Positions 47,085-58,909 of a stretch of DNA of 64,000 bases are shown one piece after another (the first letter of the stretch is position 1; each line of letters starts with the position of its first letter). A model generated the notes under the pieces. The model made no database searches. It saw only the letters and a program-made list of their open reading frames with translations, and was not told the origin of the DNA. This DNA comes from Echinarachnius parma (lineage: Eukaryota; Echinodermata; Echinoidea; Clypeasteroida; Echinarachniidae): NCBI GenBank assembly GCA_037951105.1, contig JBAMJV010003376.1, forward strand, positions 124,001 through 188,000, written 5' to 3'. The position numbers were made by a program, and so were the translations under genes.

Positions 47085-47730
47085 ATTCACCATGCTCCAA
47101 ATTATTTTCTCACCACCTTCATCTTGCATTGAAATTCCTCTCGCACCCAAATTCCAGTGTCTGTTGTGACATATGGCAGGCAGGGATGACCTAACAACAT
47201 AAGAATGCCATGTCCCAGCAAAATTATGTTACAATAGAAAGAAAAAGAAAGTTAAAAAACACAAATTTAGAATAGATTAGCTGGGAAATGTTGGAGCAAA
47301 GTGATAATCAAACCAAGTACTTCAACAGTGTTTAATTTGTGTATTGTTTTAGCCACCATTCATCTTGCATTGAAATTCCTCACGCACCAAAATTCCAGTG
47401 TCTGTTGTGACATATGGCAGGCAGGGATGACCAAACAACATAAGAATGCCATGTCCCAGCAAAATTATGTTACAATAGAAAGAAAAAGGAAACATTTTAG
47501 AAGAAATGAAATAGATTAGCTGGGAAATGTTAGGGAAAAGTGATAATCAAAATCAAACCCAGCACTTCAGCAGTGTTTAATTCTTGTATTTTTTTTAGCC
47601 ACCACCATTCATCTTGCATTGAAATTCCTCACGCACCAACATTCCAGTGTCTGTTGTGACATATGGCAGGCAGGGATGACCCAACAACATAAGAATGCCA
47701 CGACCCTATAATATCACATTTCAATAGAAA
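47085..47730. repeat. Tandem array, 3 units of ~245 bp
   Basis: CATCTTGCATTGAAATTCCT begins at 47120, 47361 and 47610. Units are highly similar through ATATGGCAGGCAGGGATGAC and AACATAAGAATGCCA. Confidence 0.9.
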
Positions 47731-49462
47731 GAAAGAAGAAAACATTTCATATTAAAAAGAGATTAGCTAGAGGATAGAGGGTGAAAGAGATAGACTAGGA
47801 AAGAGAAGAAAATAGAAGTGTTGATGAGATATAAACTAGGAGAGAGAGGGGCAGAGAAAAGGAAACAAGAAATAGATTAAACACTGGGAGAAGAGAAAGA
47901 GGGAAAGAGAGGGTTGAAGAAAAGGGAGAGGAATATTGTAATGACATTTGTTATATAGACAGAGACAGAGGGAGAGAAAGAAAAGGAAAAGATTAAAAAG
48001 AGATTAGGGGGAGAAAGAAGTAGAACACATCTGCTATAGATCCTTTACCCCAGAGGCCTGGGCAGCTAGAGATATGGTCAAACTAACAAACCATTAATTA
48101 ACCTTCATTGCGTATAAAATAATTTTGTATGTGTAATGTGAATTCATACGAATGTTAACCCATTCACTTTGAGATTCTAAAATCCCCATAGACTTTGTTC
48201 ATAGCCAACCCGGTTCCCGTAAGCAACGTGTTAATGAATGTGTTGCATATTGCAAACCCACTGGGATTGCAATATCCAGTACGGAACAGGTTATGTATTT
48301 CATGTTATGTATGCAGGGCTTGACACTATCACTTGCACTTGAGGCTTGGGCAGCTAGAGATATGGTCAAACTGGAAACAAATATATTGTCTATAGAGGTC
48401 ACCTGTCTATAGTGGCCACTTTCTTGTTTCCCTTGGGTGGTCACTATACACAGGTTTGACTGTTGTAGATACTAATAGTAAAAATGGAGTGGACTAGGGC
48501 AGGGGGGGGGGGGGGGGGGGTTGTAGCCCTCACAGAGTTGACATTGACACTACATACCGATGATTGATGGTCACCCACTGACGATATACGGCCCGTGTTA
48601 AATAGCATGGTGTGCATGCTAACTACTGTTCATCAGTGGCCGAGAGCACGATCATGACCCAGGACCAGCTCTAGTTCCACTGATCTCTAGATATGCCTGT
48701 GTAATCCTCTACGGTTCTACTTCTACTTCTATGGTAATACTCATCAACGCCTGTTCAGCATCTAGATGAGGGTAAAGCATAGAGTTGTTATATACAGCTC
48801 TATGCGGTACAGTTCCTGAAAGGGAACTAGATTGTTTCAAGAGCCACCTTGAACTGATCCAAATGGCCGTATTTGTGCTCTGCTACGTTCTGTTGATTTG
48901 TATGTTAATCTAGCATATTGACATCGATGAGTTACGTTGTAGAGCTAATGATGCTAATTACCATGGCAAATGTCGCTGGTCCGTAATCGGGCCCCTGGGC
49001 CCAGTTCCCATTGAGTCTCTTGGCATACTACTTGGCCGTACCCAGGACCAAACTACCCTGGTTAACGCCTGTCACATGTAATTTGGTTGTCGCATTGTTA
49101 GCTAAGTCTTCTTGGCACATGTTCAGCTCCTATAAATGTAGCTAATGATAATGAATGGAACGGAGCGTTGACCAGGGTAGGGCTGTAAATAGCCCTTACT
49201 ATAATGATTAACCCATACAAGACTAGTGGTAGTCAGAAAAATTGTTTGGTTCAGATCTACAGAAAATGCATGTTGCAAGAAAATCAAACCATTTTCTTCT
49301 TGTTTTCTGCTAATATTTCTTGAGAAGTTTGAAGTAATGGAAGAAATGGAAGTAAAATGGAAGGCATACAGCTGTACTATGAATTTCTGTCTTCAAAAAA
49401 TATGATAGTCATGTTACAAACAATATATCCTTGAATGATATTCACTTCTAAAATACATTTAA
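47731..49462. other. Purine-rich stretch, poly-G tract and AT-rich DNA
   Basis: 47730-48020 is GA-rich (GGAGAGAGAGGGGCAGAG type). A poly-G run lies at 48501-48520, and TAGAGATATGGTCAAACT is duplicated (48067, 48353). No gene is seen. Confidence 0.45.
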
Positions 49463-49838
49463 AGGGACTTAGTAACATTGTCCAAATCCTCAAAATAAAA
49501 TGTTCGTTCTAGCGGTTCCCTCATACCTTGTTGTATTCGTATTAACAATAAAATCATGGGACAGGTTTCGGTTTTTCAAATTTCCCTTTCGTTACAAAGA
49601 TATGTTCGATCGAAGTATTCAGATAAGAAAAACTCCGGGCGAGTTTTTCTTCTGTGTACAAAGTGAGTGCAGTGAGTTATTGAATATCACTTTGCATTTT
49701 CGCTCATTACTTGGCCATGCAATGTCCATTTGACTTGAAATTTTCACACAATACCTGTGGACATATGAGATAACAATAATATACATTGCATCAACCATTC
49801 ATCACTTTTTGCACATGTCAACAAAGTTACTAGATCCC
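49463..49838 (+). mobile_element. TTAA-flanked MITE, family A, copy 4
   Basis: Starts AGGGACTTAGTAACATTGTC after TTAA (49459-49462) and ends GTTACTAGATCCC before TTAA (49839-49842). Confidence 0.85.
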
Positions 49839-49971
49839 TTAAAGTAATTTTTGGAAAATGAGTCCATATCTTATGTAGATGATACAACTAATAATGAATG
49901 TATAGCATTTATAGTGTACGAGTCAAATTTTGCACTAGTGAAAATTAAAGTCCTTCCCGTGCCAATTTTTG

Positions 49972-50384
49972 CTAGAGAACCAGGCCGGGGGGGGGGAGAA
50001 CCTGACGAGCAAAATGACAACGATGACTTTGAATTAGATTTGCTGAGAATGCGCTGAACATGTGCATCGAAACTCATATCAATCGATTCATCTGCTTATT
50101 ACTCATTATTACTTATTATAAAATATGTGCTTTTTGCTGCACTGTCTTCTTCCTGGTTATCCAGAAATCCACTTTTAAAGTCGGCCGTTACGATCCAAAA
50201 ATTTGATAGTTTCTATTTTTCTCATGATTTATTGGAAAGTTCAATTCGTAGGACCTTGATTCTCGCTTTTGTAGATCTCCGCTTTATTGTTCATTCCGAT
50301 AAAAGGAAAACCCGGCCACATCGCACAGCGTTTGTAAAATGGCAATGGCGCACTGAGCTGTGTGTGACTGGCCAGGTTCTCTAG
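49972..50384. mobile_element. Possible element with CTAGAGAACC inverted ends
   Basis: CTAGAGAACCAGGCC at the left is matched in inverse by GGCCAGGTTCTCTAG at the right (14 of 15 paired). No target duplication is evident. The interior includes a poly-G run at 49985-49997 and a small ORF ending in an acidic stretch. Confidence 0.4.
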
Positions 50385-50399
50385 CATCTACAGTACATT

Positions 50400-51149
50400 G
50401 AACCAGGGTCCATGATTGAACACAGTACATGTAAGAGATTTTGGCCTACTTTATTCTGACCCCAAGGGATACATTGTGAAAGAATGCAATGAGAAAGAAA
50501 TTGGCTGTGAGGACTGACCTAACATGACACAACAGTTATCTGCCCCCCACCGGGAACGGACTTACGGATTCTTTTGTAACCTGTTCCCTACTAGACTTTG
50601 CAATCCCTATAGAGATGATGCAGGTCCCGCCAGATTCCCATTGGCAATGTGTTAACCGGATCCCTACTTTATTTTGCAATCCTCAAATTGATTATATACA
50701 GGACTCACCAGGTTACCATAGGCTATGGGTCAACCAGTTCCTGAGGTCATTTCAGGGTGCTCCAGAAGGCATTTCAGGTGCTCCTAAGTTCATTTCAAGG
50801 AAAAAGGAAAAAAGCAAGAGGGAATATGTACATTCAATACATGTACCTATTTTGTAATATCACACCTTATTTACTAACCCTAGGAATCTCAAGCTCATTC
50901 ATCTATCAATTCAAATGAGTTCTTCATAAACAAATAAACAAAACAAGTAAAACATATAATATTACAAGTCGCTGCACTAATTGTATACAGTGAATGATAC
51001 ATCAATGGAGGGCAGCAAAAACAGGGGTGACATGGATAGAGGGTAAAGGGATATCTTATGTAGAGCAAATAATAACATGGGTGAGAAGGGGTAAGGGGGT
51101 AAATGGCCGATTGGTCTACACCCATTGGGTGGAATTCACAAAGGAGGTT
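50400..51149. other. Non-coding DNA with two adjacent TTAACCC mini-elements
   Basis: The two copies (50576-50656, 50654-50735) are head to tail. No gene is seen. Confidence 0.5.
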
Positions 51150-51377
51150 TGTAGGAGGTTTCAAATCCAAACAGAAACCAGACCAAACTTCCTCTTTATC
51201 GGGCACCGACAAGAGCCCGAACTGGGGTTAGCAGTCACAACAAAAGAGACCGACAATTCCGATACCACTCCGACACCAAACTGCTAGCACCCCGAACGAC
51301 CCCGAACGTCCCCGAAACGTCCCTGAATTATTCGGTCTCGTGTCGGTTTGGATTCGGTTTGGCGGTGTGACTGCTAC
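51150..51377. mobile_element. Harbinger-like MITE, copy 2 (left-truncated)
   Basis: Right end GGCGGTGTGACTGCTACA followed by TTA. It shares GGGCACCGACAAGAGCCCGA and CGAACGTCCCCGAA with the copy at 25995. Confidence 0.75.
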
Positions 51378-51779
51378 ATTAGGATGGGGGATTAGGAAAT
51401 GCTCGCAAATAGCACGGGCCTGCTTGCCAAGCACCACTAAAAAAATAGGGCAATGAAATTATGTCTTGCTTTATCTGGGGCCATCATCACTGGCCCACTA
51501 GAATGTGAATCTTGTTTTTACTTGCCCGTCTGGGCCACAAGGCAAACAAGCTTCTGGCATTGGAATAGGATTATTGTTACGGGTCTAATTTAGAATTAGC
51601 ATTATGTCAAGTTTTGTTGAGGGAAATGTAAAAGTTTTTGGGCATCGGGTAGTAGACCAAATTGAATTGAGACTTAGACCCGATGGGTGTAGACCAAGCG
51701 AACATAAGCCGGTAAGGGGAAACCATTGCATACATGATCTACAGCCCTGTCCAGACCAGCTGGCAAGTTGCTCGACAGA

Positions 51780-52085
51780 CCGACCGTTGATGATGCAGTG
51801 CATGCTGGGAAGGTTGGCACCCCTCTCAGCGGTGTCACTGAGCAAGGTGCAGCATTTGGTGCCTTGAACATTGTAGTAATTTGTAATCTGTATAGTGTTT
51901 ACTAGAACTTAAAGGCACTGAGTTGTCATGTCAGAGGGCGCTTCCATCCATCGACCGTTGATGAAGCAGTGCATGCTGGGAAGGTTGGCACCCCTCTCAG
52001 CGGTGTCACTGAGCAAGGTGCGGCATTTGGTTCCTTGGACATTGTAGTAATTTGCAATCTGTACAGTGTTTACTAGAACTTTAAG
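51780..52085 (-). repeat. Tandem duplication (period ~172 bp) with conserved reading frame on the minus strand
   Basis: Two ~130-bp segments (about 51778-51910 and 51950-52083) are nearly identical. Both keep an open minus-strand frame containing LLSDTAERGANLPSMHC and ING, preceded by CTGTACAG or CTATACAG acceptor-like ends and a pyrimidine-poor tract. Several differences between copies are synonymous in that frame. This may be a duplicated exon or a coincidentally open repeat; the protein is not recognised. Confidence 0.35.
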
Positions 52086-52260
52086 AGATCCATTAACTTC
52101 TGTCAAATTCAAACAAAATCAATTGGTAATTTTACATTGATCTTATACCTTGCTGTTTGGCTTATGGTAAAAGAAGAGTGATTTTTATTTTTCAAATGTC
52201 TCCCTAATGATAGAGATATTTATGATTGAATGAAAATGCTTCCATGAACGATTGCAGTCC
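52086..52260. repeat. Diverged TTAA family A relative
   Basis: TTATACCTTGCTGTTTGGCT ... TTTTCAAATGTCTCCCTAAT resembles the left half of family A elements. Confidence 0.4.
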
Positions 52261-52550
52261 AAATTGATGGATGGATTGATGGATGGATGGAGGGATGGAT
52301 ACATGGATAAGAAGGGGGGAGGATCAGGGGATGGATCTGAATGAAGAAATGATAGATTAGAGAAAGGAATATGTTTGGTGGGATGAAGAAATGGATGGAT
52401 GGATAAATGGATAGGTTGATAGATAGATGGATGGATGGATAGGTCATATTCTATGAAAGAATACAAAGGGGGAGGAGCGGGGGATGGTTCCGAATGGAGA
52501 AGGGAAAGGAAGAGTAAGAAAAGGATGAAAGAATGGATGGATGGATACAT
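52261..52550. repeat. GGAT/GATG microsatellite region
   Basis: Imperfect (GGAT)n with interspersed GGGGGAGG words. The minus-strand HPSIHPSI-type ORFs are its translation. Confidence 0.9.
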
Positions 52551-53339
52551 GACATTCACATCTTTTTAATCGGGTCTGGGTCACGGTCTTGCGTTAGACT
52601 AAGGAGGGGGAGGGGCAGGGGGATGGCTGAGGGATGGAGAAAGGGGGAGAAAGGTTAGTCAGTTGATGGAACGGTCTAGTGGGTGGACGGTGGACATACG
52701 TTATGTGGGCCAGGCCAGGGTCTAAGGAATCTCGGTAGCGCTGGAATGTAGTTAGCTGGTGGTTTGGTTACGCAGTGGGCATGCACTGACTGCAGGATGG
52801 TAGATGGTAAGTTTGAAGATATCTATTCTGTTTTATAATTAACTCTCAAATGGGCTCCTTACGCCTAGGAAGGTGATACGATTGTGGCATCTAGAATCTA
52901 TTGTAGATGAGTTGAGTGTGGTATTTTTTATCCCCTTGTTGATGATTTAACGGTGCTTTTTTAAAATCCCATTAAAGATGATTCGAAGATGATTTGAACG
53001 TGATATGGATAATAATTTGTAGACAATTTGATTTGGGTATTCATAACCCTTTGAAGGTTGTTTGATTGAGATATTTATGACCGGTTATATACAGAAACTT
53101 TTGAATTTGGTATTTATAACCCATTACAGGAAGATTGTTTTATTACAACTTACATTCTCCAAAGAACTCCATCCTGAGAATATTGCCCAATATCCTTAGC
53201 CAGGCTAAGATAAAAAAGTTGTAAGGGGTATTTTTCTTAAGATTTATAATTTGTTAAAGGCGATTTGATTTTGGTAAAGCACACATTCTCCATAGACTCA
53301 TGCAAATTATCTTTGGCGCTGTGCTTCAATTGCGCGGGA
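52551..53339. other. Non-coding DNA
   Basis: G-rich at 52590-52660, then AT-rich. Words such as GATTTGAT(T)...GGTATTTATAACCC recur loosely at 53030-53120. No gene is seen. Confidence 0.4.
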
Positions 53340-53605
53340 TCCAGGGAAAAAAATACACGGGGGCGGCGGGCGAATTCGCCCCCGAAATGCACAAAAGAGC
53401 CCCCGAAAAAGTTTTTGTTTTTTGTTTTTTGTATTGGATCGTGATCGAATGCCGATCAGATGATCACTTACAGCATTAGAGCTTAATAGTAGCCCCTGAA
53501 ATTAAAAAAAGAGCCCCGGAAATTTGTAGCCCCGAGATAATAAAAGTTGGAAAAGTAGCCCCCGAAAAGGAGCCCCCGAAATAAAAATATTAATTTTTTC
53601 CCTGG
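53340..53605 (-). mobile_element. GGGGCTCTTTT-type element, long copy (inverted)
   Basis: Bounded by CCAGGGAAAAAAATACACGG and ATTAATTTTTTCCCTGG, so both ends carry an inverted CCAGGGAAAAAA-like terminus. It contains GAATTCGCCCCCGAAATGCA and repeated GAGCCCC. Confidence 0.7.
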
Positions 53606-53767
53606 CGGGATCGCATGAAGTGATGCAGCTTTTTTGCATCACTTTGTGTGATCCCGCGCACATTCTTTAGAAATGTTGATTTAATTATCCTTGGGTTAGT
53701 GCCCGGTTTATATAGCTTCTTACTATTCAAGCAATGAACAGGGTTTCATGGAAACGTCTCCTATTCA

Positions 53768-53845
53768 AGGGTCTTTGTAGCTCGATGGTTGAGGCTTGAG
53801 CACCGGTCTAGCAATCCAGACATCGCTCATTTTCAATCATAGATC
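53768..53845 (+). repeat. tRNA-like or SINE-like sequence
   Basis: GTCTTTGTAGCTCGATGGTT followed by GAGGCTTGAGCACCGG resembles a tRNA D-arm and internal A box. A GTCT/AGAC stem follows, but the B-box region (TTTTCAATCATAG) is poor and no complete cloverleaf forms. It is read as a tRNA-derived relic. Confidence 0.3.
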
Positions 53846-54168
53846 TTAGATCTCTTGGAAGCTCCCACTCTGACTCCCTGAGATATGCATCTCTTCTTGC
53901 ATTGTCATGAGTTGGCTAATAATTAAATGCTGAGTTTATTTCAGGGGAGTGTGTCACTAACACCAAAATCAATTTTAGCATCAATTTTATGTGATGATCG
54001 TCCTATTGAATTGATCCTTAAATAGATTTAAGTGTTTACAGAACCCCCCCCCCCCCCCTCCCCTTTGTGCAGACATTAACTGAAACATATTTACCCAGTA
54101 TACACATTTTTTCTGCTACATAGAGGCTCATGATTCACCCAATGAAATTGTTTTGATTTCGATATTAA
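53846..54168. other. AT-rich DNA with poly-C tract
   Basis: A poly-C run lies at 54044-54058. No gene or element is recognised. Confidence 0.4.
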
Positions 54169-54765
54169 AGGGACTTAGTAACATTGTCCAAATCCTCAAA
54201 ATCCATTTGGAATTCTAGCGGTTTCCTCATACCGTAGAACACCATCGTCAAGCACCCCCAAGCACCTATACGCATCTTGCTTTTAAAGACGTTTCCATGA
54301 GATTCACCTCCATTATTATCCTCATGAATATTCCTCACCATTATTTGCATTCTTGATTAAAGTTTCCCGTTTGGACAGAGAGCGGGCGCTCTTTAAAAGC
54401 AAGATGCATATTGGTGCTTGGGGGTGCTTGACGATGGTGTTCTACGGTACCTTGTTGTATTTGTATTAACAATAAAATCATATGAAAGGTTTCGGTTTTT
54501 CAAATTTCCCTTTCGTTAAAAAGATATTTACGATTGAAGTGTTCAGATGTTAAATAATCCAACGGATCGCGAAAATGGTGTACAAAGTGAGTGCAATGAG
54601 TTTGTGAACATCACTTTGCATTTTTGCTCATTACTCTGCCATATAACGTCCATTTGACTTGAAATTTTCACACAATACCCTGTGGACATATCAGATAACA
54701 ATATACATTGTATCAACCATTCATCACTTTTTGCACGGTTTTGTCAACAAAGTTACTAGATCCCT
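54169..54765 (+). mobile_element. TTAA MITE, family A, copy 5, interrupted
   Basis: Left TTAA at 54165-54168; the right flank is TTCA. The element is split by a 216-bp MITE at 54232-54447 within the word CCTCATACCTTGTTG. Confidence 0.8.
54232..54447. mobile_element. MITE with CCGTAGAACACC ends (nested)
   Basis: 216 bp with inverted ends CCGTAGAACACCATCGTCAA extending to about 57 bp, flanked by TA. Other copies of the host element give the empty site. Confidence 0.85.
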
Positions 54766-55319
54766 TTCAATGTTTTTTTCAGACTTCTCACTCTCAGTAG
54801 ACCCTATCCTAAGTGTATATGGGACCGGTCCAGGGCAATCCTGCGGTCCAGAACGGGTTAATGTGAGTGTCTAGACACGCACGCACACACCAAAAATGCC
54901 AGAGCAGTGCTGAGATTTGTACATTGTTACCCACATTTTTTAATGTGACATAAATAGCAAACACATGCTTTCTTCCTGTCCGGAGCATTCCAAAGTTTAT
55001 CTATAGATCGGCTTCAGAATGTTTCCCAGAAAAGAAAAAAGAATGTACTCTGCGCATATATATTTTGCGATTTTGGGATGCCTGTGGTTTTGTATAAGTA
55101 TTTCTGTCAGAATTTGGTATGTCAAGAATATAATGTGCCCCCGTCCTGCATGTTGCCTTCTTTCCTATGTTAACCTGTTTCCAACTTTATTTTGCAATCC
55201 TTGTAGATGTGATACAGAACCCACTAGATTCCCGTAGGCATTGGGTCGACTTTTTGCCATCAGTTTGTCATAGCATCGTAATTCTTGAAATAACATGAAT
55301 GTTTACTCCAGTCGGTACT

Positions 55320-55620
55320 AAACACATAATCAGCATCAGCATCGTCGTCAGTAGGAGAAGCAGCATCACTATCTTCACCGTTATCATCGTCATCTTCCTC
55401 ATTCTCATCAGCATCATCAACATCATCATTTTCCTCATTCTAGTCAGCATCATCATCATCATGAACATCATCATGAGCATTAGCACCACCATCATACCTA
55501 CCGTCATAGTTAACATCATCATAAAAAACAACATCAACATCACTCTCGTAATCATCATCGTCGTTGTCATTGGCATCACCACCATCAGCATCATCATCAT
55601 CTTTTTTTATTAACCCATCA
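55320..55620. repeat. (CAT/ATC)n microsatellite
   Basis: Imperfect trinucleotide tract of about 300 bp. ORFs on both strands are its translations (Ile/Ser or Met/Asp-rich). Confidence 0.95.
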
Positions 55621-55629
55621 TTATCACTC

Positions 55630-56902
55630 AAATAACTAGTGGTATTAATACCACAAGCGCATCATAAATGTTCATATGCAATAAAGAAGCAAGAGTTTTT
55701 TTAACAATGTATTCATTAATTGTTTATTATGACTCTTTAGCTCTGAGAGGTAATGGGTACCATATTGGAATCAAGTGGTGTCCATATCTGTGTCAATATC
55801 AAACCGTCAATGTGAAAAGTTCACTTGTAAGTTGAAATCAATAGGGTTCCAAATCAACAAACACAACCACACTGATCTGCAGGTTTCAATGTCATACCTC
55901 CATGCTTGTGTACTAAAAATAAATAATTGAATGCCTATCGCTCTTCCTGCTGCTTTGTCTTCACCATCCAAAATTAAAAGCTGTGATCCTAGTGATAATT
56001 CTTTATTTTGGCAGCAGGGTGGATCAACTACAACTAGATGACATTTACTGAATTTCACATGCCACCTCCCCCCCCCCCCCTTCCCCCAGTGTAATTCCCA
56101 AAAGCAATCAAATATATATGTGGGGAAAATCCTTAAAGAATATTAAAATATGCCATTGTTTTCAGTTTTTGTGTAGCAACTTGAAGCTGGGTCAGGGTAA
56201 ATCAGGATTTAATAAAAATTAAAAATAAAAATATGAATTTGACTATTAGAGAACAGTCTAGCTTTATTAGACCGGCATTAGCCATTCTAGTAAATTGTAC
56301 ACAGAGCATTCCAAATTTCTTTTTAAAATGATGGCCCCATGACACATGCCCAGCATTCTGTGTAAGAGAGTTTCACTGATTAATGGTGTCTTATCATTTG
56401 GATGAGAATAGTTGAGCTATGTTTTATTTGACCAGCATACATGTTTAAGTTCCTATGTTTTATATGACAAGCATCAGTTAAAATGTTTTATCCAACCATC
56501 ATCAGTCACTCTAGAAGTCTAACACGGAGTATAAATTTGCAATTGCTCTTTTAAATAGCTAGGGCTTTATGACAAATGCCCAGCATTCTGTGAGGAAGAA
56601 TTTCACTGATTGTTATTTAACAGGGTCTGATTTATGGTGTCTTATCGTTTAGATGTCTGAAGCATCATTTCACTCGCCCAGTGAGAAGTTCCTTGAATTG
56701 TAGAGTAAAAATTTCCTTGAATTCTTCTTACAGTGTCGTTTGGTTTGTGCTTAAATGCATACTCTAATTGGGCCATGATAGTTCTAAAACTTCCCGCGCA
56801 TTCCACAGTCAACTTTATTTTGACTTTATGATGATTGCTTCACTTCACCTATCTATTGAGGAAATTCTTAAAATTATTTGTATCATGTTGTTTTGTGTTT
56901 TT
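55630..56902. repeat. AT-rich DNA with tandem duplication (period ~245 bp)
   Basis: CATGACACATGCCCAGCATT and TGGTGTCTTATCATTTGGAT occur at 56338-56405 and, diverged, at 56568-56655. A poly-C run lies at 56068-56080. No gene is seen. Confidence 0.55.
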
Positions 56903-58631
56903 GGGCAGGTCCAAGCTATTTGACTTGTGACGTACGGGACATTCACAGCTTTCAATTGAATATTATTCAAAGGAAGGAGCTATGATCTGGAATCTTTTTG
57001 GTGCTTTGGAAAGCTACTTGTAGTCCCTTCCTAAAATTCCAAAAAAATATTCAAAACGCTCGTTAAAATTTAATTATGCTAATAAATATGCAGCGTGACG
57101 TACGGGACCAGAGAAATTATGACTTTAACAACAAAATGTGTATTATGAAAACTCTCTGAATCTACATGGCAGATAACAACTTATTCCTGATATATGCATT
57201 TAGTAACCATTAATATACGCACTGCAAAAAAAAAAAAAAATTGTGACCTTTTATCCCATGATAATTAATGAAAGAAAATAGGTATGCGCGTGACGTACGG
57301 GACATGTGACGTACGGGACATTTTTCTCTCATGTTTTATTTGTCATTTTCCTGCTTTTATTTTTAAATCTTTGGGTCCATTTTGCAATATATTTGTTCTT
57401 ATTGTATTTATTCAATATTGTGATGATTTAAAACTCAAAAACAGCTTCCACAATACAATATAATAAGACTTTAACAAATTGAAGCTCTGAAATCCGATAA
57501 TTTGCATTAATTATGCTAATAACTAATTAAGAATTAATATTTTATTTGGCTTCAAAAGATGTGGGATACATCTATCTGATGTAAATTACTTTCAATATTG
57601 ACAAAAAAGATTTGAATATGAGAAAATTAAACAGAATCATCATAAATTTGGCAACTTACATGAAATCCTACACATGGGACTATTAGAAGAAAAACTAAAT
57701 ATATTTTGTGCCTTTTAGCACTTTCTTGCAGTTTTTGAACCTGTTTGGAAGGTCTTGGTGTACTGAACCAATGTAATACTATATTTCCTTCATTGACATG
57801 CAGTTTCCCTACTCAAATTGACTGTCTAGTATTTTAGATAATTATTTAAAGGTAATTATGAGGTATTTCAAATTTCCCCCTCCAGACACCTTTTCATCAG
57901 TATGTAGCTATAACGCGAAGTATGATGTGGTAATTATGTAATTACTTTTAGAGGTAACTCCTAAAGGTAAGACCTATTTATTCTGAAATTTGTAATACTA
58001 TCTAAGCAAGAATTATTATGATAATCAGTGGTAAAACACAAACAAATAATTTTCACCTGGCTTGCCATTGCTTTAACACTGAAAATGTCCCGTACGTCAC
58101 ACTTTTGTCCCGTACGTCACATGTCTTAATTAGCTAATAAAATAAAAACGAAAAATGCTGTTTTCATAAACTTAGCTAGCCAGTCAAGAGTATGATAAAT
58201 TAGAACTTCACAAAATATGAAAGAAAAAAATTAAGTGTTTCATACTGAAATATTAAAAAAAGGTGTTCATTTTTGTGACGTACGGGACATTGCAGTTTGG
58301 ACACGCCCTAAATAGCATAATTAATTAATTTTGACACTTAAAAATTTGGTCAACTATTGCTAGTGATTAGTTTTACTAGTCCCCATATATGAAATTAAAG
58401 CTTGATTGATAAAATAAAAATTAAAAATAGAAATACAATGTCCCGTACGTCACGCTAATATTTGAAATATGCAAATTAGATGCTCACTACTCGTTAAATA
58501 TGCATATTATGCAAATTTCTGTACTAAAAATCTGAACTTCAGACTTTTAGCTTTAAAATGATACCAAATTTGTAAAGCTAAAATGAAGATGAATTTTCAC
58601 CATCAAGGGGGACATTAGCTTGGACCTGCCC
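56903..58631. mobile_element. Non-autonomous DNA element (1.7 kb) iterating GTGACGTACGGGACA
   Basis: Ends GGGCAGGTCCAAGCTA and the perfect inverse, flanked by TTTT (56899-56902, 58632-58635). Seven exact copies and one single-mismatch copy of GTGACGTACGGGACA occur: + at 56927, 57095 (final base changed), 57290, 57306 and 58275; inverted at 58086, 58106 and 58439. Spacing is irregular. There is no ORF of note; the interior is AT-rich. Confidence 0.85.
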
Positions 58632-58909
58632 TTTTACATCTTCATGCATAACATGTACTTTGTGAAAACTGTCCCTATCCAAATCCTCAATTCTTCCCTG
58701 CCACACTCTCACTATGGCCACCTTATATAAATTGTACTTACATATATAGATTTTTAAAAATGAATAATAATGATAATAACAAAAATAATGAATGTTGAAA
58801 TTCTATCTTCACCCTACCCCATATAACTAACGTTACATTGTTATCTGTTAATACCTTATTCCCTATATTTTGTAACTACAACCCACTTTACCCTCCCCAC
58901 CCCCCTCAA

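Noticed and set aside
52185-52559. 124-aa minus-strand ORF rich in His-Pro-Ser-Ile
   Set aside because: Translation of a GGAT microsatellite.
55268-55631. Long ORFs on both strands (about 100 aa each)
   Set aside because: They are translations of an imperfect CAT/ATC microsatellite and show only low-complexity Ile/Ser or Met/Asp repeats.
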